Made by a program: the position numbers and the translations under genes
Assembly: GCA_043769295.1 (NCBI GenBank)
Contig: JAYVJL010000073.1
Span: 1 to 29,535 of the forward strand
Length of the DNA stretch: 29,535 nucleotides
DNA from: Aalborgiella sp043769295
GTDB taxonomy: Bacteria > Pseudomonadota > Gammaproteobacteria > Burkholderiales > Burkholderiaceae_C
Direction of reading: 5' to 3'
Part shown: positions 23,414 to 29,535 of the stretch, in pieces
Position numbering within the stretch: position 1 is the first letter of the stretch
Layout: each line of letters starts with the position of its first letter
Notes under the pieces: generated by a model
What the model saw: only the letters and a program-made list of their open reading frames with translations
Database searches by the model: none
Told to the model about the DNA's origin: nothing

Positions 23414-24619
23414 TCACTCTCCCAACAACTCTCCCACAGGCTTGAGGTCGTCAACCCTGTCGCAAATGGCCTTGATGACCATCAAAATCGGCACACCCAG
23501 GAGCAGGCCCCAGGCGCCCCAGAGCCACCCCCACGCCAGTACACCGACAAAAATGGCGACGGGGTTCATCTTGCTGGCGCGGCTGGTCAACCACGGCGTC
23601 AACAAAAACCCTTCAATGCTGTTGATCAGCAGGGAGATGCCAGCCACCACCAAGGCCATGTCCAGCGTGCCAAACTGCAAAAAGCCAACCATGGCCGACC
23701 CTGCCGTGATCAGCACGCTGCCAATATAAGGCACCAAATTGAGCACGCCGGCGGCAATCCCCCACACCGCCGCATTTTCCAGCCCAATGGCCCAAAAACA
23801 CAGCCAGGTTGCCAAGCCCACCATGGCGCTGGTGAAGATTTGCACTACCATGTAACGCTGGATCTGCGCATTGATCTCATTGAGTGCCTGTAGTGTGATT
23901 TTTTTGCGGCTCAGCGTCGGTCCAGCCAGTTTTACCAGTTTGCGTCTGAAGGTGTCGCCAGAAGCCATCAGGAAAAAAGTAATCAGAGAAACCGTCCCGA
24001 TCTGTCCCAGCATGGCCAGCAAGCCCAACGTCCCTGTCCACAAATGGTCTTTGATGTCAAATTTGGGTTTTTCAATCTGCACCCGTTGCACACCACGGCT
24101 CACGGGCGCGGCGCGGTTGGTTTCTTCCGCCGCCTGCTCAAGCTGGCTGGCCGCCTTTTGTACGGTGTACAACGTATCCGTCTTGCCACGTTGTGCGCGA
24201 ACCGCATCGCGCAGCTTCTGCGCAGCTACGGGCAGCGATTCGACCAATTTTCCGGTATCGTCACTGAGCGAATACACGGCCGCACCCACGCCAAACACAA
24301 TGCCAATCACCAGCAGGGCGGCACTCAGCGCGCGCGGAATGTGCCTAAGTGCCAGCCAGTCCACCACAGGCGATAGCCCATAGCTGAACAATATCCCCAC
24401 CATCAGCGGTATAAACACCGCACTGGCCCAGCGCAGCACGAAAATAGAGGCAAATGCCGCCAGTATCACCAGTGAGGCACTGCGTATGTCCACCGGCATG
24501 TGCAGCAACACACGCTGCTGCTCGGCCGCAGGGGCGGTTTGACTCGTTATTTGGGGTGAGAGGTCAGTCGTAGCGTCTGTATCCATCGGGTCTTGTTGGG
24601 CTATAGTGGGTTCAGTCAA
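23414..24619 (-). CDS. AI-2E family transporter (PF01594-type permease)
   Basis: Inner-membrane protein of the AI-2E/PerM family, which export small molecules or cations; the true substrate is generally unknown. It has about 401 residues. The membrane segments include ASLVILAAFASIFVLRWASA, VFIPLMVGILFSYGLSPVV and ALSAALLVIGIVFGVGAAVY, a large soluble loop rich in charged residues, and a C-terminal helix bundle with the family motif AAGVLNLVPYIGSVL and the LLGVPILMVIKAICD end. A TTG at 24619 preceded by AGGAGA is the best start. Upstream ATG at 24688 and downstream ATG at 24586 lack ribosome sites. The cytoplasmic N terminus before the first helix is unusually Thr/Gln-rich. Confidence 0.9.
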   Translation of the reverse strand: MTEPTIAQQDPMDTDATTDLSPQITSQTAPAAEQQRVLLHMPVDIRSASLVILAAFASIFVLRWASAVFIPLMVGILFSYGLSPVVDWLALRHIPRALSAALLVIGIVFGVGAAVYSLSDDTGKLVESLPVAAQKLRDAVRAQRGKTDTLYTVQKAASQLEQAAEETNRAAPVSRGVQRVQIEKPKFDIKDHLWTGTLGLLAMLGQIGTVSLITFFLMASGDTFRRKLVKLAGPTLSRKKITLQALNEINAQIQRYMVVQIFTSAMVGLATWLCFWAIGLENAAVWGIAAGVLNLVPYIGSVLITAGSAMVGFLQFGTLDMALVVAGISLLINSIEGFLLTPWLTSRASKMNPVAIFVGVLAWGWLWGAWGLLLGVPILMVIKAICDRVDDLKPVGELLGE

Positions 24620-24720
24620 AATCGTCTCCTGGGAGTGCTGATTGTGCGTTATAACATCGGTCAATCCATCAACTATCCCATCAACCATTTGACAATCTTA
24701 AACAAGCCAAAGGAACCGCT

Positions 24721-25011
24721 ATGACCGCCTACCTCGTTGTTGACACCGATCTCACCAACCCTGAGCTGTACGAAACCTACAAACTCAAAGCCCGCCCGAT
24801 TGCCGAAGCCTACGGCGGTGAGTACCTGGCTCGTGGCGGCAAGATGAACCTGAAAGAAACCCAGCTGTGGTCGCCCAAACGCATGGTTTTGGTGAAGTTC
24901 GCCTCGGTCGAGCAGGCAGAGAAGTTCTACCAATCTCCTGAATATCAAGAGGTACTGAAGATCAGCCGGCAGTCGGCCAATAGAACCGTGTTTATTTTGG
25001 AAGGCGTTTGA
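24721..25011 (+). CDS. DUF1330 family protein
   Basis: A 96-residue small cytoplasmic protein of the DUF1330 family (ferredoxin-like alpha/beta barrel fold). MTAYLVVDTDLTNPELYETYK, EAYGGEYLARGGK, VLVKFASVEQAEKFYQSPEYQEV and the terminal RTVFILEGV are classic for the family. An AAAGGAA ribosome site lies before the ATG. It diverges from the AI-2E transporter across 101 bases and is followed by repeat copy R7. The biochemical role of the family is unknown. Confidence 0.93.
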   Translation: MTAYLVVDTDLTNPELYETYKLKARPIAEAYGGEYLARGGKMNLKETQLWSPKRMVLVKFASVEQAEKFYQSPEYQEVLKISRQSANRTVFILEGV

Positions 25012-25034
25012 TCTGATACTTTGGGTAAAGCAAA

Positions 25035-25085
25035 GCGCTACAAATAATATAGCAATTAAGGCGATAAATACGCCGGCTACAGTCT
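25035..25085 (-). repeat. Palindromic element copy R7
   Basis: GCTAC-N7-ATAGC (25037-25053), then AATTAAGGCGATAAATACGCCGGCTACAGTC. It follows the DUF1330 stop by 24 bases. Read from the GCCGGC side, the genic frame is open, with no stop. Confidence 0.83.
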
Positions 25086-25093
25086 ATTTTGAG

Positions 25094-25372
25094 GTGGAAC
25101 CTGCGTGTAAAGACACCAGATGCGACACAAAACCACCAAAAGCAGCCGGTAAAGCCACTGCCGATAGCGGCGACAGTACAGCCAAGAAGACTGAGAAAGC
25201 CGCCTATGCTGGTGTGAAATTCACAGATGACGTGTGCTTGATTTTCTATCTTTCGCAGTCCGGCTACACGCTAACTGACACGCTCAACTTCGTTGAGGGA
25301 AATACTGTTGGTGTCGCTTTCAACGAGAAGACATGGATTCCCGTGATGGGACTGTTTGATGTGCTCAGGTGA
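25094..25372 (+). CDS. Hypothetical protein, possibly decayed
   Basis: An open frame of 92 residues from a GTG at 25094. It is Lys/Ala/Thr-rich at first (SGDSTAKKTEKAAYAG), then folded-looking (LSQSGYTLTDTLNFVEGN, TWIPVMGLFDVLR). I do not recognise it. It ends in TGA, one codon before a second TGA in the same frame. Beyond that the frame stays open to 25480 with protein-like sequence (RIAERFERVMCEEFHG, VFLFDRSGDMLHLN). It may be a real short gene, or a longer one broken by two stops. No good ribosome site is seen. Confidence 0.35.
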   Translation: MEPACKDTRCDTKPPKAAGKATADSGDSTAKKTEKAAYAGVKFTDDVCLIFYLSQSGYTLTDTLNFVEGNTVGVAFNEKTWIPVMGLFDVLR

Positions 25373-25480
25373 TTGTGAATCAACGCCAGGATTGCTGAGC
25401 GGTTTGAACGAGTCATGTGCGAGGAATTCCATGGGGTGTTCTTGTTTGACCGATCGGGTGACATGCTGCACCTGAACTGA

Positions 25481-26080
25481 TCATGAATCGCCCGTGGCAA
25501 TCTGCACGATGACTTGTGCGATCTCCTCGGGTGACAGCACGTAGTCGATATAGCCGCTGTCGATGGCGCTCTCAGGCATATCGGGCTGTTTGGCGGTTTC
25601 GGGTTTTTGGGCGATGGTGATACCGCCTACTTCTTTGATGCCGCACAGAGCGGCTGCGCCATCGCCGTCGTAGCCCGAGACGATGACGGCGATCAGTTTA
25701 CCGTCCCAAAACTGGGTGAGCGAATGCAAAAACACGGTGATCACGTCTGGCCAGCCGCGTGGTTTGGAGATGGGTTCAAGCTGAAACTCGCCGTTTTCAA
25801 CATGCAAATCACGGTTTGACGGGATGATGAACACGTGGTTCGGCACGATCGACAAATTGTCGGTGATCAGCGTAACCGGCATGCTGGTGAACCTGGGCAG
25901 CACGGTGTGCAGCTGCGTCGGCAGCGCGGTGATGTGGTTGACGATGACAACCGCCACGCCCATGTCTGCAGGTAGATTTTGCAGCAAACGAATGTACGCA
26001 TCCAACCCGCCCGCAGACCCGCCCACACAGACGATGGGGAAGTTCTTTGTTTTGGCAACGGTAGTTGCGGTGGCAGGCAT
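25481..26080 (-). CDS. Stand-alone CheB-type methylesterase domain protein
   Basis: A 199-residue protein matching the catalytic domain of chemotaxis methylesterase CheB, without a receiver domain. The expected triad is present: Ser22 in VGGSAGGLDA, His49 in VNHITA, and Asp140 in SGYDGDGAAAL. The end reads IDSGYIDYVLSPEEIAQVI, matching the CheB C terminus. Such proteins act on glutamyl methyl esters or, in CheB/CheR-type signalling fusions, on unknown targets. No chemotaxis genes are near. The ATG at 26080 is preferred because homology begins there; an in-frame GTG at 26152 would add 24 residues. It lies convergent with the unrecognised frame before it. Confidence 0.88.
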   Translation of the reverse strand: MPATATTVAKTKNFPIVCVGGSAGGLDAYIRLLQNLPADMGVAVVIVNHITALPTQLHTVLPRFTSMPVTLITDNLSIVPNHVFIIPSNRDLHVENGEFQLEPISKPRGWPDVITVFLHSLTQFWDGKLIAVIVSGYDGDGAAALCGIKEVGGITIAQKPETAKQPDMPESAIDSGYIDYVLSPEEIAQVIVQIATGDS

Positions 26081-26287
26081 GGTTGAATGGTAGTCCTGTG
26101 GCACAGAATGGGTAGAAAATCTGGAAGGAAGTTGTTTATTATCAAACCGCACTGCGTTTCCCGATCAGGTGTAAAAGCGCGGGTCTGAGACACTGATTGA
26201 CGCATTGCTGAAGGAACTTAGGCGCTTGTGTTGCTGTCAAACAAGACGTTCATCGTCGCTTCAAAAGTGCAGATCAAGGAGGTCGTC

Positions 26288-26788
26288 ATGCTGATGGCAG
26301 TTCGTTATGCCTACGGGCTTGTCATAACAGCCGTTGTTTTGGCGGGCTGCGCAGTGGTGGACAAGGTGGCCATCGGCACGCCACGCGATGAGGTGATCAA
26401 CACCTTCGGCACACCCTCACAGACGATCCCGTTGCCCAACGGTGGCGCACGTTTGCAATACACGTTTCAGCCAACGGGACGCAAGGTGGTGATGGTGGAT
26501 GTGGACGCTTCTGGACGGGTGGCCTCTGTACGGCAGGTGTTGACCGAGACCGAGTTTGCGCGGATTGAGGTTGATACATGGACGCGCAGCGACGTGGAAC
26601 GCGCGTTTGGCCCCCCAAGTTTGATCACCCACGTGGGCAACTGGCAAGGCGACATCATGACCTACCGCTGGCGCGACAAGGTGGGGACGGACATGTTCTT
26701 TTGGGTGTATCTGGATGGCAAAAATGTTGCCCGGCAAGTCGGGCAGGGCATGGAATTCAGAGACAACTTCATGCGCAGCGACCGTTAG
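26288..26788 (+). CDS. Small envelope lipoprotein, SmpA/OmlA-like
   Basis: A 166-residue predicted lipoprotein. The signal peptide carries a lipobox LAGC with Cys21 as the lipidation site, matching the presence of lgt in the window. The mature part has two repeats of the BamE-like theme: IGTPRDEVINTFGTPSQTIPLPNGGARLQYTF and WTRSDVERAFGPPSLITHVGNWQGDIMTYRW. This resembles SmpA/OmlA (BamE) domain proteins that sit on the inner face of the outer membrane. A perfect AAGGAGGT ribosome site (26276-26283) fixes the ATG at 26288; the longer frame from 26228 is rejected. The exact role is unknown. Confidence 0.9.
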   Translation: MLMAVRYAYGLVITAVVLAGCAVVDKVAIGTPRDEVINTFGTPSQTIPLPNGGARLQYTFQPTGRKVVMVDVDASGRVASVRQVLTETEFARIEVDTWTRSDVERAFGPPSLITHVGNWQGDIMTYRWRDKVGTDMFFWVYLDGKNVARQVGQGMEFRDNFMRSDR

Positions 26789-26807
26789 CGGGGTATCTAT
26801 CGCCTAA

Positions 26808-26858
26808 TTGCTATAAATAACATAGCATTATAGGCAATAAATACGCCGGCTAGATGCC
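26808..26858 (-). repeat. Palindromic element copy R8
   Basis: The best-preserved copy: GCTAT-N7-ATAGC (26810-26826), then ATTATAGGCAATAAATACGCC, GGC and the TAGATGCC end. It lies in the 85-base gap between the lipoprotein and the PAS gene, which converge on it. The genic reading frame is open here. Confidence 0.85.
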
Positions 26859-26873
26859 AATTTTTGCGAATTT

Positions 26874-27317
26874 TCAGGTCTTGTTATGCAAAACAAGCTG
26901 ACTTTCAAGTTCCATGATGCGTTTGCGCAGGTTGCGTTCTTCGGCAAACTTGACGGATTCATCGCGAATAACGGCCACGATGGCGCAGACGGCACCGTCG
27001 GCCTTGTAGAGCATGGACACGGTGAAAGCGATAGACAGTGTGTGCCCATCTTTATGCACCGCCGGTACGCGCAAAACGTCGTTGCCGTACTTGGTTATGC
27101 CAGTTTCCATGGTTTTGTGGTAGCCGTCCCAGTGCTGCTTTTGCTGGCGCTGGGGGATGATCAAATCCAGGGATTTGCCCAAAGCCTCGGCCTCTGTGAA
27201 GCCAAACATGCGCTGGCAAGCGGGATTCCACAGGATGATGAGGCCTTGGGCGTCTGCGGCCATGATGCCATCACCGACGGACGCTACAAGGGTTTGGAAA
27301 TCGATGGTTGATGACAT
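26874..27317 (-). CDS. PAS-domain signalling protein
   Basis: A 147-residue protein consisting of one PAS domain (about 5-120) and a C-terminal helix likely to form a coiled coil (EERNLRKRIMELESQLVLH). PAS landmarks are SVGDGIMAADAQGLIILWNPACQRMFGF, ALGKSLDLIIP, RVPAVHKDGHTLSIAFTVS and the last strand IVAVIRDES. No output domain is attached, so it must act by dimerisation or with a partner. The ligand (haem, flavin or small molecule) cannot be told. It lies downstream of the frc terminator-like hairpin on the same strand. Confidence 0.9.
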   Translation of the reverse strand: MSSTIDFQTLVASVGDGIMAADAQGLIILWNPACQRMFGFTEAEALGKSLDLIIPQRQQKQHWDGYHKTMETGITKYGNDVLRVPAVHKDGHTLSIAFTVSMLYKADGAVCAIVAVIRDESVKFAEERNLRKRIMELESQLVLHNKT

Positions 27318-27357
27318 TTTGAAATACCTAACTTTTAAACAACTGGCTCTACAAACA

Positions 27358-27386
27358 ACAACGGCGCTCTGTTAGAACGCCGTTGT
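27358..27386 (-). terminator. Hairpin downstream of frc
   Basis: A 9-bp perfect stem, ACAACGGCG and CGCCGTTGT, around an 11-base loop, 30 bases beyond the frc stop on the minus strand. It is followed there by the T-rich TGTTTGTAG. The T-run is poor, so it may be an intrinsic terminator or an mRNA 3'-end stabiliser. Confidence 0.55.
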
Positions 27387-27415
27387 CATGTACCCTGAGG
27401 GCTTTATCTTAAAAC

Positions 27416-28687
27416 TTAAACCGCTTTAGCGGTGTGCATCGCTGCAATTTGGTCTTTGGTGTAGCCCAACTCAGCCAGCACTTCATCAGTGTGCTCACCC
27501 AGCAATGGGGAAGCGGTCACTTCTGGTTTCATGTCGGAGAACTTGATCGGGCTACCCAAGGTGGTGTAGCTGCCGCGCACTTTGTGCGGGACTTCCACGA
27601 TGGTGCCGCTGGCGATGAGCGATTTGTCATGCAAGAGCTCTTTCATGGACAGCACTGGTGCGCAGGGGATGTCAAACTTACGGAAAATGTCGACCGCTTC
27701 AAACTTGGTTTTGTCTTTGATGTAGTCTTCAATCGTGGCAAAAATATCCATGATGTGCGGCTGGCGGCCACGCGGCGTGTTGTACGCTGGGTCGTCTTTC
27801 CACTCTGGCTTGCCCAAAGCGTCGCAAATCGGACCCCATGCGTGGCCTTGCACGGTGAAATAGATGTACGCATTCGGATCAGTCTCCCAGCCCTTGCACT
27901 TCAAAATCCAACCCGGCTGACCACCACCGCCCGCATTCGCACCGCGTGGCACAACGCCGTCCTTGAAGGCTTCCATTTCGTGCGGATACTGCGGGTACTC
28001 TTCCAAGTGGCCAAGGCGGTCCAAACGCAGCTGGTCGCGCATTTTTACGCGGCAGAGGTTCAGCACGGCGTCTTGCATGGACACGGCGACTTTTTGACCT
28101 TTGCCAGTTTTTTGCTTGCCAATGTAGGCCGTCAAAATACCAATGGCGAGGTGCATGCCTGTGTTGCTGTCACCCAAAGCGGCTGAAGAAATGGTAGGAC
28201 CAGAATTTTCGCCTTTCCAGTAGCCGGTCGTAGATGCGGCACCACCAGCACACTGCGCCACGTTTTCATAGACTTTCAGGTCTTCGTAGTGATGACCGTC
28301 AGAAAAGCCTTTGACCGACGCCAAAATCATGCCTGGGTTGAGGGATTGGATGTGCTCCCATGTGAAGCCCATGCGGTCCAATGCGCCTGGGCCGAAGTTT
28401 TCAACCATCACGTCAGATTCTTTGATCAAACGCTCTAGCACTTCTTTGCCCGCCGCCTGCTTGGTGTCTAGGGTCAAGCCACGCTTGTTGGAATTCAACA
28501 TGGTGAAGTACAGCGCATCTGCGTCTGGCATGTCGCGCAGCTGGCCACGTGTCACGTCGCCAGAGCCTGGGCGCTCGACCTTGATAACGTCTGCGCCAAA
28601 CCATGCCAACATTTGCGTGCAGGCTGGGCCTGCTTGGACGTGGGTGAAATCGATAATTTTGATGCCAGCTAGGGGTTTGTCGCTCAT
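27416..28687 (-). CDS. frc: Formyl-CoA:oxalate CoA-transferase
   Basis: Transfers CoA from formyl-CoA to oxalate, giving oxalyl-CoA and formate; a cytoplasmic class III CoA transferase. The 423-residue protein matches the family length. Seen are DFTHVQAGPACTQMLAWFGAD with Gln18, VENFGPGALDRMGFTWEHIQ, KVYENVAQCAGGAASTTGYW, and AALGDSNTGMHLAIG with the catalytic Asp173. It also has the mobile glycine loop ANAGGGGQPGW. Gln18 and Asp173 correspond to Gln17 and Asp169 of the Oxalobacter formigenes enzyme after accounting for short insertions. An AGGAGC ribosome site precedes the start. It follows oxc by 73 bases on the same strand, the usual oxalate operon. Confidence 0.96.
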   Translation of the reverse strand: MSDKPLAGIKIIDFTHVQAGPACTQMLAWFGADVIKVERPGSGDVTRGQLRDMPDADALYFTMLNSNKRGLTLDTKQAAGKEVLERLIKESDVMVENFGPGALDRMGFTWEHIQSLNPGMILASVKGFSDGHHYEDLKVYENVAQCAGGAASTTGYWKGENSGPTISSAALGDSNTGMHLAIGILTAYIGKQKTGKGQKVAVSMQDAVLNLCRVKMRDQLRLDRLGHLEEYPQYPHEMEAFKDGVVPRGANAGGGGQPGWILKCKGWETDPNAYIYFTVQGHAWGPICDALGKPEWKDDPAYNTPRGRQPHIMDIFATIEDYIKDKTKFEAVDIFRKFDIPCAPVLSMKELLHDKSLIASGTIVEVPHKVRGSYTTLGSPIKFSDMKPEVTASPLLGEHTDEVLAELGYTKDQIAAMHTAKAV

Positions 28688-28760
28688 TTTCTGTGCTCCT
28701 GTTGAAATTACTAAAACTAAAAATTCTTAAAATTTAATATACGAAGATTACTTTTAAAGC

Positions 28761-29535
28761 TTACTTCTTTTTCGCCGCTGTAGGGTTCAAGCTGGTAATG
28801 CGGCCGCTTTCTGTGCCGGCTGTTTCGTCAATCACGGCATTGATCAAGGTTGGCAAACGTGAGGCAAACGCGGTTTGAATCGCGGCATCCAGCTCTGCCG
28901 GTGTCTTGACGGTCACGCCGACACCGCCAAAGGCTTGCATCATCAGGTCGTAGCGGGCGTCTTTGACAAACAGGGTGGGAGCCATGTCGTCGCCACCGCT
29001 CAGGTTTTTGTCTGTGCCTTTGTAAATGCCGTTGTTGTTCATGATCACAATACAAACTGGCAATTTGTAGCGACAAACGGTTTCTACTTCCATACCGCTG
29101 AAGCCAAAGGCGCTGTCGCCCTCCACCGCCAGGACTTGCAGCCCTGTCGTCACTGCAGCAGCGACAGAGAAGCCCATGCCAATGCCCATGATGCCCCAAG
29201 TGCCCACATCCAAGCGTTTGCGTGGTTTGTACATGTCCACAATGCTGCGAGTGAAGTCCAAGGCATTCGCGCCTTCGTTGACCAAAATCGTGTCTGGGTA
29301 GGCTTTGAGGGTGTTTTTAATCACCGCCAAGGAACTTTGGTAGTTCATCGGGCTTGGGTTCAGCGTCAAGGTTTGCGCCATTTTGGCGACGTTGGTGTCG
29401 CGCTTTTCGTAAACAGGACCCAGCCAATCAGCACTAGGTTTTGCCATATTGGCAGCCTTCATAGCCTTGGTCAATTCAGCGACGCAAGAGCCAATATCGC
29501 CAACTACAGGGGCTGCAATGGCGACGTTGCTGTCT
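28761..29535 (-). CDS. oxc: Oxalyl-CoA decarboxylase, C-terminal part (5' end beyond window)
   Basis: Thiamine diphosphate enzyme that decarboxylates oxalyl-CoA to formyl-CoA and CO2, closing the cycle with Frc. The last 257 residues are in the window and the frame is open to the edge. They include LVNEGANALDFTRS, RLDVGTWGIMGIGMGFSVAAA, and the ThDP/magnesium motif starting GDSAFGFSGMEVETVCRYKL and ending in NNNGIYKG. The NNNGIYKGTDKNLSGGDDMAPT stretch is specific for oxalyl-CoA decarboxylase within the ThDP family. The protein ends LNPTAAKKK. About 310 N-terminal residues should lie beyond 29535. The gene precedes frc in transcription. Confidence 0.95.
   Translation of the reverse strand, partial: DSNVAIAAPVVGDIGSCVAELTKAMKAANMAKPSADWLGPVYEKRDTNVAKMAQTLTLNPSPMNYQSSLAVIKNTLKAYPDTILVNEGANALDFTRSIVDMYKPRKRLDVGTWGIMGIGMGFSVAAAVTTGLQVLAVEGDSAFGFSGMEVETVCRYKLPVCIVIMNNNGIYKGTDKNLSGGDDMAPTLFVKDARYDLMMQAFGGVGVTVKTPAELDAAIQTAFASRLPTLINAVIDETAGTESGRITSLNPTAAKKK

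Noticed and set aside
23062..23454. Minus-strand 130-residue frame around the small peptide gene
   Set aside because: Low-complexity reading with no family features; it runs antisense to the small peptide and into the AI-2E gene end.
1..29535. CRISPR arrays, tRNA, rRNA, intact insertion sequences or prophage genes
   Set aside because: No evenly spaced direct repeats, cloverleaf genes, transposase or phage structural motifs were seen in the translations or the DNA.

Overview
The window looks like chromosome from a betaproteobacterium of the Comamonadaceae type (Rhodoferax/Polaromonas-like). This is inferred from the protein families, the operon layouts, Bug-type periplasmic receptors and the dispersed palindromic repeats; no 16S gene is present. 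I saw no tRNA, rRNA, CRISPR array or intact insertion sequence.

Layout. (1) 1-2672: 3'-truncated ilvD (minus) and lgt (plus). (2) 2631-13630: a complete-looking box cluster for aerobic benzoate breakdown through benzoyl-CoA. A minus-strand unit (boxD, benzoate-CoA ligase, alpha/beta hydrolase) diverges from a plus-strand unit (boxR, boxC, boxB, boxA, beta-ketoadipyl-CoA thiolase). A consensus-like promoter overlain by TGCA-N6-TGCA pairs sits between boxR and boxC. (3) 13844-19801: a malonate/malonyl-CoA cluster: GntR regulator, malonyl-CoA decarboxylase split by an in-frame stop, Bug-type binding protein, enoyl-CoA hydratase-like protein and malonyl-CoA synthetase. (4) 19802-27317: mixed accessory genes: a decayed uracil phosphoribosyltransferase, N-formylglutamate amidohydrolase family protein, an LhgO-like FAD oxidoreductase, PRC-barrel protein, a 19-residue membrane peptide, AI-2E family transporter, DUF1330 protein, stand-alone CheB-type methylesterase, a lipoprotein and a PAS protein. 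(5) 27416-29535: oxalate module, formyl-CoA transferase and the 3' part of oxalyl-CoA decarboxylase.

How the genes work together: benzoate is activated by the ligase, epoxidised by BoxAB, ring-opened by BoxC with loss of formate, oxidised by BoxD, and finally cleaved by the thiolase to acetyl-CoA and succinyl-CoA. The mat cluster would turn malonate into malonyl-CoA and then acetyl-CoA. Frc/Oxc would turn oxalate into formate and CO2. The window is therefore rich in catabolism of aromatic and short dicarboxylic acids.

The most striking observation is a family of about 50-bp palindromic elements with eight copies in the window. Five are intergenic. Three lie inside genes (malonyl-CoA decarboxylase, the enoyl-CoA hydratase-like gene and the LhgO-like gene). 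All three are in the same orientation and the same reading frame, so that three unrelated proteins carry a related 14-15-residue peptide. The in-frame stop present in several intergenic copies is absent from the genic ones. This resembles the protein-inserted palindromic elements known from Rickettsia.
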